64,000 nucleotides of DNA, taken from the NCBI GenBank assembly GCA_039105265.1, contig JAPFFF010000001.1:5456001-5520000 (forward strand), given 5' to 3'. Below the pieces are notes generated by a model that worked only from the letters and a program-made list of their open reading frames with translations, was not told the origin of the DNA and made no database searches. Source of the DNA: Tritrichomonas musculus. Taxonomy: Eukaryota; Parabasalia; Tritrichomonadida; Tritrichomonadidae. Of the stretch, positions 19,994-30,217 are shown piece by piece (position 1 is the stretch's first letter; each line of letters starts with the position of its first letter). The position numbers were made by a program, and so were the translations under genes.

Positions 19994-20426
19994 TGCATTG
20001 CTTTGTTAAGTAATACATTCAATTTAAAATTTAATTTATAATTTTATTTATAATAAAGAATAATGTATATTATTTTTTAATTAATTTTTTTTTTGCTTTG
20101 TTTTGATTTGCCATATCACAAAAATGGAGATATTTTAAAAATAATATTTTATTTAAATATTATTTCAATTTTTTCTATAGTTAAATTTCTCATACTTTTA
20201 AACCATTTTTTGATTTTGATTTTTCTTCATATCTACAAGACAGAATAAAATATTATTTTATAGAACTATTTTACAATATCTGTTAAGTATTATATTAGAA
20301 TATCATTCTAATTATTCAAGACAATCTTGAGTTTCCACACACATTTTTGAATTGTTAATGAGCTCTAACTATGCTTTAGGACAATTTCAGATATAAATTT
20401 TAAATTATATTATTATATTTTTATTG

Positions 20427-20457
<31 letters not shown>

Positions 20458-20795
20458 CATTAATTGTATCTAGAAAAGCACAAAAACATTGTCTTGTTTT
20501 TTCAGTCAATAAATTAGATGAACTCTCAAAAAGTTTGTCTCGTTTATATTTCAATTTTTTTTATGAAAGGTAAAATAAAGAAATGATGAGACATATCTCA
20601 TGATTATATCGTATTGATTACTTAAATGGCCTAAATAAGGCTCAATTTTTTTTTTTTTTATAAAATTTAGTTTAAATCAAGATATAAAACAAATCCATGA
20701 TATCATACCAAAACATAGAATACATGAAGATTTTCAATAATAAAAGAAAATAATAAAAATTATAATAATATAAATTATAAATTATTTTTAATTAT
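19994..20795. other. AT-rich intergenic stretch with a 30-A run
   Basis: No gene supported. A homopolymer of about 30 A lies near 20427-20455. The segment TTGAGTTTCCACACACAT near 20331 is the inverted counterpart of a motif near 1492; both lie outside the Polinton. Confidence 0.6.
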
Positions 20796-21137
20796 TTAAG
20801 CAGGAAAATGATGTTTGTTTGGACTTTTTGAGCATGATCCAGTGCAAAGGCCTGGCATGTTTGTATACGACGATCCGCAGTATTTGCAGACATATTTGCT
20901 TTTTTCTTCACCAACATATGGAATATGATGGCCTGATGGGCTATTCTTACAAGATCCTGCAGTAAGTGGTGGAATTGCTGTTGATGTTGTTCCACAATAA
21001 CAGCAAATATACTTTTTCTTTTCAGAACCTTCATATTTGGCGTGTTTATGGTTTGGACTCCTTGAGCAGCTTCCTGTGTTCAACCCCGATTCGGAAGTGT
21101 AGAAAGAACCACAGTACATGCAATAAAATCTTCCCAT
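20796..21137 (-). CDS. Small zinc-ribbon repeat protein (three Cys/His repeats)
   Basis: 113 residues from the ATG at 21137 (MGRFYCMYCGS). A longer open frame upstream has no ATG. The protein is almost entirely three repeats of about 36 residues of the form Y-x-C-x-Y-C-G, about 11 residues, then L-x-x-G-S-C-x-x-S-P-x-x-x-H. Each repeat offers four potential zinc ligands (CxxC, then C and H). Similar repeat proteins occur in trichomonads and some other protists; their function is unknown to me, and zinc binding is inferred from the ligand pattern. An Inr-like TCATTT lies about 11 bases upstream of the chosen start, which supports it. Confidence 0.75.
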   Translation of the reverse strand: MGRFYCMYCGSFYTSESGLNTGSCSRSPNHKHAKYEGSEKKKYICCYCGTTSTAIPPLTAGSCKNSPSGHHIPYVGEEKSKYVCKYCGSSYTNMPGLCTGSCSKSPNKHHFPA

Positions 21138-21147
21138 TTGATAAATG

Positions 21148-21153
21148 AAATGA
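21148..21153 (-). promoter_or_regulatory. Initiator-like TCATTT upstream of the zinc-ribbon gene
   Basis: Reads TCATTT on the minus strand, about 11 nt before the ATG at 21137. It matches the trichomonad Inr and helps choose that start. Confidence 0.4.
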
Positions 21154-21783
21154 CTCAAAAATATTCGTTTATTTCAAATTTAGCGGTTTTTATTAATTAT
21201 TTCAATTAACTTTTGGACATTAGAACTTTATCTGAATCAGATTCCAGGATCCTCAATTAAAAAATATTTTTTATGCTATATCTGACTCTTTTTTTGATCA
21301 TTTTATATTTTTTGGTAATTAGATAAAAAATATTTTTATATAATAAAAAAATATTTTTATATATAATTTTTCTGTATGGATTATAATTTAATATGCATTA
21401 ATTGAAGGGCATGATTGAATGAGCAAATGAATAATTCTCATATATTGGAACAGATAATGTAACTCCTCCAACTGTATTCAAAACAGTGTTTATTGTTCAC
21501 TCTATTGAAATAATCGATAGAACAGCTTGGCTTTGAATATAAGATGATGAAATATTAAAATTTTCAATCATTATTTCAATCTTTTTTTTCTCTTTAGACC
21601 GGGATATAATTTTTAAGAATCAATCTTGATCGTCAGTTTTAATTTATATGGATTATTATTTTCATGAGGATTAAAATGTTCATTAAAAATTTGAAAGCAT
21701 TTGAAGACAAAAATTTTCAATATTTTACATTCAAATTTTAAAATTTTACATTGAAATCTTTTTAAAAATTTTAAAATTTCATT
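21154..21783. other. Intergenic stretch between divergent genes
   Basis: AT-rich, no supported gene. Its left and right edges carry Inr-like TCATTT motifs facing outward, as expected for a region between two divergent promoters. Confidence 0.5.
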
Positions 21784-21790
21784 TCATTTT
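21784..21790 (+). promoter_or_regulatory. Initiator-like TCATTTT before the BspA-like gene
   Basis: TCATTTT ends 8 nt before the ATG at 21799 and fits the trichomonad initiator consensus. Confidence 0.4.
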
Positions 21791-21798
21791 TAGTAAAA

Positions 21799-22965
21799 AT
21801 GGAGAAAGGTGGGCTCATTTTCCAAATAAATGAAAGCGATAAAACTGCACAAGTAATATCTGTTGGAACAGCAATTGGTGATATTACAATCCCAACTTAT
21901 ATTCAAAATGGTGAAAATGAATACTCAGTAATAAGTATTGCTGAAAGTGCTTTTTATAATATAAGTCGTATAACATCAATCAAATTCGCTCCAGATTCAA
22001 AAATTGAAACTTTTTGTGAAGCTGCCTTTATTAACGCTACTTTTGAAAGTATTTCTATTCCATCAAGCTTAACTAAAATCGAAAAAGAATGCTTTTCTCG
22101 ATGTGAGATAAGTGGAAATATTGAAATACCAAAAAATTCAAAGCTTCAAATAATTGATGATTACGCATTTTACAATTCAACCATATCGAGCATTTGGATT
22201 CCCCCACAAGTAACAAAAATTGGATTTAAAGCTTTTTGTAAATGCAAAAATCTTAAGCATGTTGGATTTGCCAATAATATTAAATTACAATCCATTGGTT
22301 CATTCGTTTTTAGCGAATCTTCAATCGAAAGCATTACAATTCCATCAAATATTTGTGAATTTGAATATAATTGGTGCCATTGTACATACAAGTTGAAAAG
22401 ATTTAATATTATCAAAAATTCAAAAGAGAATGTGTATTTTTCCATAGAAAAAATACTTTATTGCAAATCAGATCCTGAAACTGATGTATTTGATACCATT
22501 CTTTGTGCAGATCGTGATATTGAAAAAGTTATTATTCAGCCTCATATCAAAAGAATAGCATCATCGGCATTTCATGGCTGTGAAAAACTTAAAAAAATCC
22601 AAATATGTGGAAATTCTCAATTAGAAGTAATTGAAGATAATGCATTTCAAGGTTGCATAAATATTGAAAAAATTTCACTTCCAGATTCACTTAAAAAGAT
22701 CGGAGGCTTTGCTTTTTCTTATTGCAATAATTTGAAGAGGATTGACATACCTCAAAATTCAAAATTGGAAACAATCGACGATCATGCTTTTTATAGATCA
22801 ACAATTGAATGCTTTTACATTCCACCAAGTGTGTCAAATATAGGTCAAAAAATCTTCTTTGAATGCGATCATTTACGAATTATTGAAATTGATGAAGAGT
22901 CTAAATTTTTTAAAATGAAAAATCATTTGAAATTTGGCGGGAAAAATGCAATCCTAATGAATTAA
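21799..22965 (+). CDS. BspA-like leucine-rich-repeat protein (LRR_5), 388 aa
   Basis: The whole protein is a solenoid of TpLRR/LRR_5 units of about 23 residues, of the type I-x-x-x-A-F-x-x-C-x-x-L-x-x-I-x-I-P-x-x-S-x-L (IEDNAFQGCINIEKISLPDS; IGGFAFSYCNNLKRIDIPQN). About 13 units are visible. BspA-like proteins form one of the largest trichomonad families and include surface proteins linked to adhesion. This one shows no signal peptide or C-terminal membrane anchor, so a surface location is not supported by sequence. The gene at 28796 has the same build. Confidence 0.9.
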   Translation: MEKGGLIFQINESDKTAQVISVGTAIGDITIPTYIQNGENEYSVISIAESAFYNISRITSIKFAPDSKIETFCEAAFINATFESISIPSSLTKIEKECFSRCEISGNIEIPKNSKLQIIDDYAFYNSTISSIWIPPQVTKIGFKAFCKCKNLKHVGFANNIKLQSIGSFVFSESSIESITIPSNICEFEYNWCHCTYKLKRFNIIKNSKENVYFSIEKILYCKSDPETDVFDTILCADRDIEKVIIQPHIKRIASSAFHGCEKLKKIQICGNSQLEVIEDNAFQGCINIEKISLPDSLKKIGGFAFSYCNNLKRIDIPQNSKLETIDDHAFYRSTIECFYIPPSVSNIGQKIFFECDHLRIIEIDEESKFFKMKNHLKFGGKNAILMN

Positions 22966-23409
22966 ATCATTTTAATTGATATAAAAAGCTAATTTTTATA
23001 TTTTACACAAATCAATGTTCTACAACGAATCCAGAAGTGCGAGAACTATAAATTAAGTTCCTTACTAAAATAATACTTTTCTTCAAGAAGAAGGAATTCA
23101 TGATGATGAAGAAAATACTGAAATGAAAAGCTTTCCATTAACAATAATAAAAAACTAATTTTATCACTTCTTTATAAATCAATATAAAACATGTTTGTTT
23201 TGAAATAAAGCGCAAATTCAGAGAGCGCTTGTTAAATCCATAGAAATTTTTTATATTAAAAATAAGTCTATATATCTTTTTATAAAAATAAGTAGCACAC
23301 AAGATCGGTGGTTTGTTCTATATTAAATAAGTGATTTGAATTTCAAACGATGCAAATTTGTTTAATTCGATTTCAAAAAAATAGAAAATTATATTTGAAT
23401 GAATATTTA
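22966..23409. other. Intergenic stretch between convergent genes
   Basis: AT-rich; nothing recognised. It separates the 3' ends of the BspA-like gene and the metacaspase gene. Confidence 0.5.
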
Positions 23410-24408
23410 TTAATATTGAGGGAAAAGCGGATAATCCATCATTTCTGGCCTCGTTGGCGATACGACGACGCATTGATTGTATTTCGACAGCAGGCTTGAG
23501 ACTCTATTTTCAATGTCTCGTGGCGTTATGGCTCTGTTCCTTCTCACTTCTTGGAAGAGGAAGAATGTGAAGAAGCCTTGATCGTTATTGTTTTGCCTTC
23601 CTTGCTTGGCTGTTTCGTTGTCATCGGCTGCAGAGAGGCAGATTATGTTTGGAGGGAAGTATTGCATTTCTTGCCCGTTTGTTGGAATGTCCCAAATTGT
23701 TCCACTATGACAGCAATCATTCAATAAAATTATTTTGGCCCTTCCATTGACATATGCACGAATCATACCTGATAACGTATCATCAAGAACATATGTATCA
23801 TCAAATATCATCACTTCATCATATCCGTCAGATTCATCACCGCTAGTATCTTTTACTCTTGATCCATGTCCAGAATAATAAACGGTCAAAAATTCTGTTG
23901 TTCTTCTGAAAAATAATTCAAGATATTGTAAAAATCTCTGCGACTTGGGATTGTGAAGATAATAAATATAATATCCCATCATTTTATGATTGGCTGCAAC
24001 TGTAATTGAGTCATTAATTGGACCTACTCCGAGCTTGTATTGAGGACTATCATAATTATTACAACATATGAAGCAAACACGATTGATATCCATGGTAAAT
24101 TGATTATAATCAACAGTATCTAAATCAATAGCTAGAGATTTGAGTTCTGCAAGTGCACTTTCGATAGAATTATGATTCCTAATTTGATCAAATGTTTCGT
24201 ATGTGAAATTATTGACTGGTAATACACTTTGCTGAAAATATTGTGCATTGTTCCAACTTGAAATTAAATAAGGATTAAAATAAAATTGTTGCTGACCTTG
24301 GATTTGTTGATAAACATATTGCTTCTTCCTTCTTTTTTCTTCCTCTTTTCTTAATTTCTTTAATCGTTTTTGTTCCTTCTTCCATTTTTTATCTTTATCT
24401 TTACCCAT
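23410..24408 (-). CDS. Metacaspase (peptidase family C14)
   Basis: 332 residues. A strongly basic N-terminus (residues 1-30, K/R-rich) and a Gln-rich segment (30-62) precede the caspase fold. Residues 108-118 form the first strand (NRVCFICCNNY). The catalytic dyad is clear: His181 in YYSGHGSR and Cys233 in LLNDCCHSGT. The acidic loop DTSGDESDGYDEVMIFDD between them is typical of metacaspases, which are Ca2+-activated Arg/Lys-specific proteases. There is no long p10 linker, so the layout is closer to type I than type II. Trichomonads have several paralogues, implicated in cell-death-like responses and proteostasis. The minus-strand leader carries an Inr-like TCATTTTTTT. Confidence 0.92.
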   Translation of the reverse strand: MGKDKDKKWKKEQKRLKKLRKEEEKRRKKQYVYQQIQGQQQFYFNPYLISSWNNAQYFQQSVLPVNNFTYETFDQIRNHNSIESALAELKSLAIDLDTVDYNQFTMDINRVCFICCNNYDSPQYKLGVGPINDSITVAANHKMMGYYIYYLHNPKSQRFLQYLELFFRRTTEFLTVYYSGHGSRVKDTSGDESDGYDEVMIFDDTYVLDDTLSGMIRAYVNGRAKIILLNDCCHSGTIWDIPTNGQEMQYFPPNIICLSAADDNETAKQGRQNNNDQGFFTFFLFQEVRRNRAITPRDIENRVSSLLSKYNQCVVVSPTRPEMMDYPLFPQY

Positions 24409-24410
24409 TT

Positions 24411-24420
24411 AAAAAAATGA
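24411..24420 (-). promoter_or_regulatory. Initiator-like TCATTTTTTT before the metacaspase gene
   Basis: On the minus strand, TCATTTTTTT ends two bases before the ATG at 24408. It fits the trichomonad Inr and a very short leader. Confidence 0.45.
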
Positions 24421-25165
24421 TATGAGTAAAGAAAAAAAACAATCAATTTTATTTTAAATAAAAAAAATAAAATATAATGAATTAGAATATCTTATTAAAT
24501 TCATGAAAAATAAATAATATATCAAATTTAAATTATATAGATAATACTAATATTTAAAATAAATATAAAATTAAATTGATTAACTCTAATTTTATCAAAA
24601 TATTTCACTTATGGTTTTATGAAATTTATAATTAAAAATAATACTTTCAAAATTTCAGATAGTCAACATTGAAAAAAATTTAATAAAATCTTCACAAAAA
24701 ATATGTGTTTTTTAGGTAGAATTAGTGGAGAAAAAAAAGAATAAAATATTAATTATAGTATTGATTTATTTTCAAGTTTGATATGTTTGATGTGATTGAT
24801 GGTATAGTCATTTTTGATTCTTTTTTGGCATGTATGTCGTGTTTGGTGGATCACCGCCAAAGAAAACTACATTGAGATAAAATTCTACAATGAAGAATGT
24901 TGTACCTGTTATCGTCGTCTCTCTTAAGATTCAGATATTTGAATTGATGATATCAAATAGCGAGTCTTTATAAAGAAAGTACTAAATTGTTCGCAGAAAC
25001 TTCAAAAAATATATAGAGATTTTTCTTCCGGGAAAAATACATCAAAGCAAGTAGCTGGCTCAACTAGTTTTAGTACTTTCATTTGAATGAATATGAAAAA
25101 CATTATTATATAAACAATGACTTAATAATTGATATAATTTTTGTATTTTAAAATAGAATGATTTT
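24421..25165. other. Intergenic stretch with a possible coding relic at 24808-24931
   Basis: Mostly AT-rich. On the minus strand 24808-24931 reads as about 40 open codons of protein-like composition (FFIVEFYLNVVFFGGDPPNT, then TYMPKKNQK and a stop), with a local rise in GC. There is no ATG. It may be the last piece of a lost gene; family not recognised. Confidence 0.3.
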
Positions 25166-26617
25166 TTATTGATTAATTTTTCCTAGATTTAATTCTGAGA
25201 AAGCAATATATTCAGAATTCGACTTATAAAATCTTATTAAATAAAATTGATAAGGCTGCTCATTAAAAAATGCAAAAGATCTCTTTTCACCAATTTTCCA
25301 ATTATAAGAGCTGAAACATCCCAACGACAAGCCTTGGTCTTGATTATTCATTCCAAATACTTCAAAAAGAGTTGGTGATTGGCTAGGAACATTTCTTGCA
25401 GTGAATAACAAAACATTCGCAACTGTAGGAAATGGAAATTTTATTTTAATGAATGCATCTTTATCGTTTGAGACAGTTGCCCATGAATTAATACCAGAAA
25501 GTTCAGCTGTTCCATTGAAAAGATTTTCAACAGAATATTTTGAATCATAAGTTGAAGACGCAACAACTTCATAAGTTAAATTATTGTCATTTAATTTATA
25601 ATTATTGGTATTATCACCTTTGGTCCATTTTTTACCAATTGGTATCAAATTTTGATAACTATCAATTTGATTCATTTGAACTTTTTTCAAAAATTCAAAT
25701 GATTTCTGTACCTCTTTCAATTTTTCAATTTCTCCTTTAATTTCATTCAATAAAGTTTGATTTGTTTCATTTTTCGTTTGCTCGTCTTTTAATTGAGTTT
25801 TTTGATCATCTGATAGTTTTCTAATTTCATTCAATTCTTTTTTTAACTCACAAATTTCTTTGGACAATTCAATTGTTGTATCAAAAAGTGAACTATTCAA
25901 AAAGTTGGTGTCAAAAACATCTGAATAGCAATCGTGAAGTTTGATAGCATCTTTGATTCTACTTTTTTCAATTTTAAAAAATTGAGCAAATATTGATGCT
26001 TTTTCATGATGAATATCAAGCAATTTAAAGAAAAATTCATTAAATTCATCATTATTGACCTTTTGCTGATCGTTAGTTTTTGAAAAATATCTTTGGACAA
26101 TTCGATATAAGATTGGAATTGGTATTTCTAATAATTTATCATCTTTTATAAATTGATCAAAGTTGTCAGAAATTATATCTTCTTCGCTTCCTGTCTCTAT
26201 AAAAATCAAATTTTTATTCTGACTCATTTTTAATGAAAATAAAAGAGATTCTAAAGCGAGTTGTCCTTTGTTACTTGAAATAATGTTTAATGTTGCACTT
26301 TTTAGTTTTTTAACTTTGTATTTCTTTGCTAAATAATTAAGATAAAAAAGATTTGATGGATTTATTTCAATTTGCTGATTTTGGCAGCATTTAATGAATT
26401 CTTGAATTATTTGCGTTGGATATTCAATTACTTTTGCTTCATCCTCTAAAATAGGAATACTTTTATATGAATTATATTTATTATCATTTTCCAAAAAGAA
26501 ATCAGAGTTTCTTTTTAACAAATCATAGTCAATAGGAATTGATAAGCTTTTATAAACAATTTGTTTTGTATTGTTTGGAGAAATATTTAATATGAAAGGC
26601 TGAGACTGAAAACTCAT
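25166..26617 (-). CDS. BTB-like protein with coiled coil and C-terminal discoidin-like domain
   Basis: 483 residues in three parts. Residues 1-110 resemble a diverged BTB/POZ domain (IPIDYDLLKRNSDFFLEND, with a following helical pair). Residues 110-250 are a BACK-like helical region (LLEIPIPILYRIVQRYF). Residues 250-330 form a coiled coil (ICELKKELNEIRKLSDDQK). The C-terminal 145 residues look like an F5/8 type C (discoidin) fold: YSVENLFNGTAELSGINSWA, then AFIKIKFPFPTVANVLLFTA and a closing FYLIRFYKSNSEYIAFSEL. Such folds bind carbohydrate or lipid outside cells, but here there is no signal peptide, so it is probably cytosolic. The gene at 45951 shares the first three parts with a different tail. 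Confidence 0.7.
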   Translation of the reverse strand: MSFQSQPFILNISPNNTKQIVYKSLSIPIDYDLLKRNSDFFLENDNKYNSYKSIPILEDEAKVIEYPTQIIQEFIKCCQNQQIEINPSNLFYLNYLAKKYKVKKLKSATLNIISSNKGQLALESLLFSLKMSQNKNLIFIETGSEEDIISDNFDQFIKDDKLLEIPIPILYRIVQRYFSKTNDQQKVNNDEFNEFFFKLLDIHHEKASIFAQFFKIEKSRIKDAIKLHDCYSDVFDTNFLNSSLFDTTIELSKEICELKKELNEIRKLSDDQKTQLKDEQTKNETNQTLLNEIKGEIEKLKEVQKSFEFLKKVQMNQIDSYQNLIPIGKKWTKGDNTNNYKLNDNNLTYEVVASSTYDSKYSVENLFNGTAELSGINSWATVSNDKDAFIKIKFPFPTVANVLLFTARNVPSQSPTLFEVFGMNNQDQGLSLGCFSSYNWKIGEKRSFAFFNEQPYQFYLIRFYKSNSEYIAFSELNLGKINQ

Positions 26618-26639
26618 TTGATTTACAAAATTATAAATT

Positions 26640-26790
26640 ATTTTCCTCTCAAAAATAATGGAAAATTTACAAAATTGAATAAAAATAAAAATGACATTTA
26701 TATTTTGAGATTTTTTTTAAAAAATTTCTCTCAAAAATTATGGAAAATTTTCAAAATTGAAATAAAATTTTGGGCGTAATTTTTTAGCAT
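26640..26790 (+). repeat. Duplicated 30-bp AT-rich motif
   Basis: TCTCAAAAATAATGGAAAAT near 26648 recurs as TCTCAAAAATTATGGAAAAT near 26731, about 85 bp apart, in the leader region of the BTB-like gene. Confidence 0.5.
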
Positions 26791-27037
26791 GACCCCCTAT
26801 TCATGCTTTTTTTATTCCTTTTAAATAATTTAAAAATATTTGTAGGAAGCCTATTAAGCCATTTGATTATCTAAATCAACCATTTTTAAGAATAAATATT
26901 AATCAAATAATAATCTCATTTTTGAAAATTTTCGATTATTTCGCGTTTAACATATTCTATAAATGGCATAAATTAAGAAACCAATAAAAAATACAAGGAA
27001 CTTTTAATCTTTTCTATGTAAAATAAAGCTCGAAAAA

Positions 27038-27396
27038 ATGGACGATTATTTTCTTCTGAAAAAGTTTCATGTGCTATAAAGAATTCCTCAAAAATTTTAC
27101 AAAATTCACCAAGAGAAACATTGAATCTATCTGATATTACTAATCATAAATCATTAAAAATTCTCCAAATTTCTAGTCTTAAGCTGAATTGTGACTCGAT
27201 GAATGAGAATTCAAGTCTGATAATCATAATTTGTAATATGAGTGGAAACATTGATTTGCAGGATAATTTTTATGTGGCAGACACTCTTGATTCAAATCAA
27301 GAAAGAAAAGACTTTGCTAAATTCATCGATTTTGTCCCATCAATTTTTTCAAAGATTGCTCTACGGTCCTTTGGGGCGTCCCAGGAATCGGCATGA
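27038..27396 (+). pseudogene. Open frame without ATG, unrecognised relic
   Basis: About 115 codons are open (LFSSEKVSCAIKNSSKILQ; LNLSDITNHKSLKILQISSL; NFYVADTLDSNQERKDFAKF), ending in a stop at 27396. No ATG heads this frame; an ATG at 27038 is in another frame. The composition is protein-like, and the arrangement recalls the helical segments of the BTB-like family, but I cannot name it. It runs directly into the decayed ADP-ribosylglycohydrolase gene. Confidence 0.3.
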
Positions 27397-28487
27397 AAGC
27401 GCCTGTTTCAGTAGAACAAGCTGTTGTTGAGCCACCTGAAGGAACAGATAGACAAAAGGCTGCTGATGCGACTGTTGGTTCGATTTTGGCATCAGCTGTT
27501 TTTGACATGGTTGGAGCTGTTTTTTAACGCTTCTTTTGGGAACAATGAACATAACATTGTGTCAGCCTCGCTGCAGCTGATCCAATGTTGCATATGATAG
27601 AGGCACACCTACAGATGACACTTCACAGAATATTCTTATAATGAGAACAATTGTTGAATAAAAATCGATCAAAATCCTATAATGAAGAGGGTGGCAATGC
27701 TGGCTTGGAATTCGTTTTTAACAATGTGAGAATTGATCCGTGCAATTTCGGCGAGAAGCTGAGTGACTGGATTCAACATGGCCACGTTGAGCAAAAGCAA
27801 AACGGAGGAATTGGATGCTGCACTTCAACCTTTGATGTTATAAAGCTCAAGCATTTCAAAACCGATCCCATATTTGCTTCAAAAGATATCTGGGAGAAGT
27901 GCGGCAAGCGGAATGCTCCAAAAGGATCGGTGATGAGGATTGCTTCTTCTGGCTTTTTTGTTTTTTTGACGATGAAATTGTAGCCAATCAAGCTAAAACG
28001 TATGCAAGAGTCACTCATGCAGATCCGAGATGCATTTATTCATCGGTCGCAACAGTTCTTCTCAGATCACGCTACATTCGTTGGAATGCAGGAATCAGCG
28101 GCAAATATGAACCAAACATTGATGAAACATTGCAATTTGCCAAAAAAACTGTTCCAGATATTGATTGCTATGAAAAGGATGTGAATTTCTATTCAAATTG
28201 CAAAAAAGTTGAAGAATTGGAGTTGTCTGAATAAGGAAAAAAGCGCTGTTTGGGCCCTCAGATTCTGTAATTCGATTGAAGAAGGAATTGTCAAAATTGC
28301 CTGTGAAGGAGGAGATACTGACACAAATGGAGCTGTTGTTGGAGCTGTTTTAGGAGCCAAATTCGGATTCAAAAAAATCCCTTCTGAGCTCATTGATCTC
28401 ATTTTTGTTAGACTGTGTATGTTTAGGGAAACAGAACCCTTTATTAAGGTAATGGGAATTGATATGCCAACTTCACCTTATACTTAA
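27393..28487 (+). pseudogene. ADP-ribosylglycohydrolase (DraG/ARH family) pseudogene
   Basis: Pieces in at least four successive frames together cover the family. 27393-27527 gives ADATVGSILASAVFDMVGAV, the N-terminal glycine-rich helix. 27605-27661 gives TDDTSQNILIM, the first metal-binding motif. 27651-27983 gives HGHVEQKQNGGIGCC and GSVMRIASSGFF. 27899-28234 gives YARVTHADPRC, and 28209-28487 gives GGDTDTNGAVVGAVLGAKFG, the second metal-binding motif. Functional members remove ADP-ribose from proteins or nucleic acids using two Mg2+ ions. The several frameshifts and the internal stop at 27525 argue that this copy is dead, though its motifs remain recognisable. A shorter relic of the same 3' end lies near 30340-30450. 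Confidence 0.85.
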
Positions 28488-28795
28488 AACAATAAATTGA
28501 TATATATATATCTAATCATTAAAATTTAAATATTATATTTAAGTGATTCATAAAAAACCATCAATGGTCTGAAAAATAAATAATGAACAAAAGAGTGAGA
28601 ATTTTTAATAGTGTTGCAATTGCTTCAAAATGGGAAGTTTTCAACAGCAAATAAAAGAAAATAAACAGGAAAGTAAATATGAATAAATTCCTACAAGTTC
28701 ATTGACTATCATTCAATTCTTTTACATTATGATATTCTTTGATATAATTTATTTAATCATGATAAAGACTTTAAGGATAATAATATTTTAATTAA
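28488..28795. other. Intergenic stretch between convergent units
   Basis: AT-rich, with a short TATATA run at 28500. Nothing recognised. Confidence 0.5.
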
Positions 28796-30217
28796 TTATA
28801 AAATGAGTAAGTTTTTCAGCCTATCTGGAATCAAAATTAGTTTCTCTTCCTCATTTTCATTAAACATTTTTATATCAAAATATTCTAATTCTGATTTCTC
28901 GTCTAATTCAATTATCTGAAGTTTGTTGCATTTTGCAAACACTTTTTCATCAATTTGTTTAACATGAGGAGGAACAATGAAAGATTCAATTGATGCACCA
29001 TTAAAAGCATATTTTTCAATTCTTTCAAGTTTTGAATCAAATGGAATTGTTATTTTTTTCAATTTTTTGCAAATATTAAAAGAATATTTGCAAATTCTAG
29101 TTACACATGATGGAATAGTAAAACTCTCAATTGAACTATTCCAAAATGCCATTTTTTCAATGAATTTAAGTTTACTATTAATTGGAACTTCAACTTTTTT
29201 GAGACTTATACAGTTATCAAAAGCACTTGCACCAATTTGTTCAATTTGAGCTGGAATTGATAAATTTTCGATTGATGTTGAATCAAAAGCATATTCTCCA
29301 ATTGATTCAATATTTGAATTATCAGAAAATTCGATTTTTTTAAGTTTTTCATGTTTATAAAAAGAATAAGATGCAATTCTTCTGATAAAGTCGGGAATAA
29401 TTGCAGCTTCAAAATCATTAAAAGCAAAAAGAAGAATATCATAAATTTCTTGTTCATTTGATGATTTTTCAATGATATATTTGTCATCATATATTGAATA
29501 TCGAGGATTCTTTTGATTAAATATCACCTTTTTTAGTTTGTTAGCTCCAGAAAAGCACATTTCTTTGAGTTCTATTTCATTTGAATCAATTATAATGATT
29601 TCAATAGCCGAATCATGAAATGCGTGTTTTTCAATTGTTTTAAGACTTGAATCATTTGGTATTTTGATTTCACGAAGACTTCCACATTGACCAAATGAAT
29701 ATGGCAAGATTGTTTCAATAAAACTCGGAATTGTTATATTTTTGATATCACGTCGTGCAAAAACAAGGAGATCATAATTTTCTTGGTCTATTGATGATTT
29801 GCCAATGATAAATTTGGAATCATACGTTGAATATTTTGGATTATTCTTATCAACACTTATTTGTGTTAATGTATCCATTCCAATGCACCATCCCTCCTTA
29901 AGTTCTATGAGGCTTGATGGAATTGAAAGCGAAAGAACATTGCAATTTGCAAATGCTTTCATTTCAATTGTTTCAACTTCAGAATCAATTGCAAATTCAA
30001 CATGTATGGTAAATTGAGGTGGAATCGAACATAGTATATTTTTAACAATATATTCATGCGATTTGTATGTGATTGAACGAGGAAATTTTAAATAAGAATG
30101 ATCTGCACCTAATCCAACAAAACTGACTGTTTTCCCATCTTCATTTATAATGTAAGCTACGCAATCATCATAAATCCTTTCGGTCATTGCTTTTACAAAT
30201 GCATTTTTATTCATCAT
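28796..30217 (-). CDS. BspA-like leucine-rich-repeat protein (LRR_5), 473 aa
   Basis: I start at the ATG at 30217 (MMNKNAFVKAM); the open frame upstream lacks an ATG. After a 45-residue N-terminal piece (YIINEDGKTVSFVGLG) it is made of LRR_5/TpLRR units: IEKHAFHDSAIEIIIIDSNE, IGEYAFDSTSIENLSIPAQI, ICKYSFNICKKLKKITIPFD. Two longer insertions of the type YSTYDSKFIIGKSSIDQENY and YSIYDDKYIIEKSSNEQEIY interrupt the solenoid and are related to each other and to FSIEKILYCKSDPETDVFD in the 21799 gene. No signal peptide or anchor is seen. Probably a paralogue of the 21799 gene. Confidence 0.9.
   Translation of the reverse strand: MMNKNAFVKAMTERIYDDCVAYIINEDGKTVSFVGLGADHSYLKFPRSITYKSHEYIVKNILCSIPPQFTIHVEFAIDSEVETIEMKAFANCNVLSLSIPSSLIELKEGWCIGMDTLTQISVDKNNPKYSTYDSKFIIGKSSIDQENYDLLVFARRDIKNITIPSFIETILPYSFGQCGSLREIKIPNDSSLKTIEKHAFHDSAIEIIIIDSNEIELKEMCFSGANKLKKVIFNQKNPRYSIYDDKYIIEKSSNEQEIYDILLFAFNDFEAAIIPDFIRRIASYSFYKHEKLKKIEFSDNSNIESIGEYAFDSTSIENLSIPAQIEQIGASAFDNCISLKKVEVPINSKLKFIEKMAFWNSSIESFTIPSCVTRICKYSFNICKKLKKITIPFDSKLERIEKYAFNGASIESFIVPPHVKQIDEKVFAKCNKLQIIELDEKSELEYFDIKMFNENEEEKLILIPDRLKNLLIL

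Noticed and set aside
20426-20456. Poly(A) tail of a retrotransposed copy
   Set aside because: The run of about 30 A has no recognisable gene or element body next to it and no flanking duplication that I could find.
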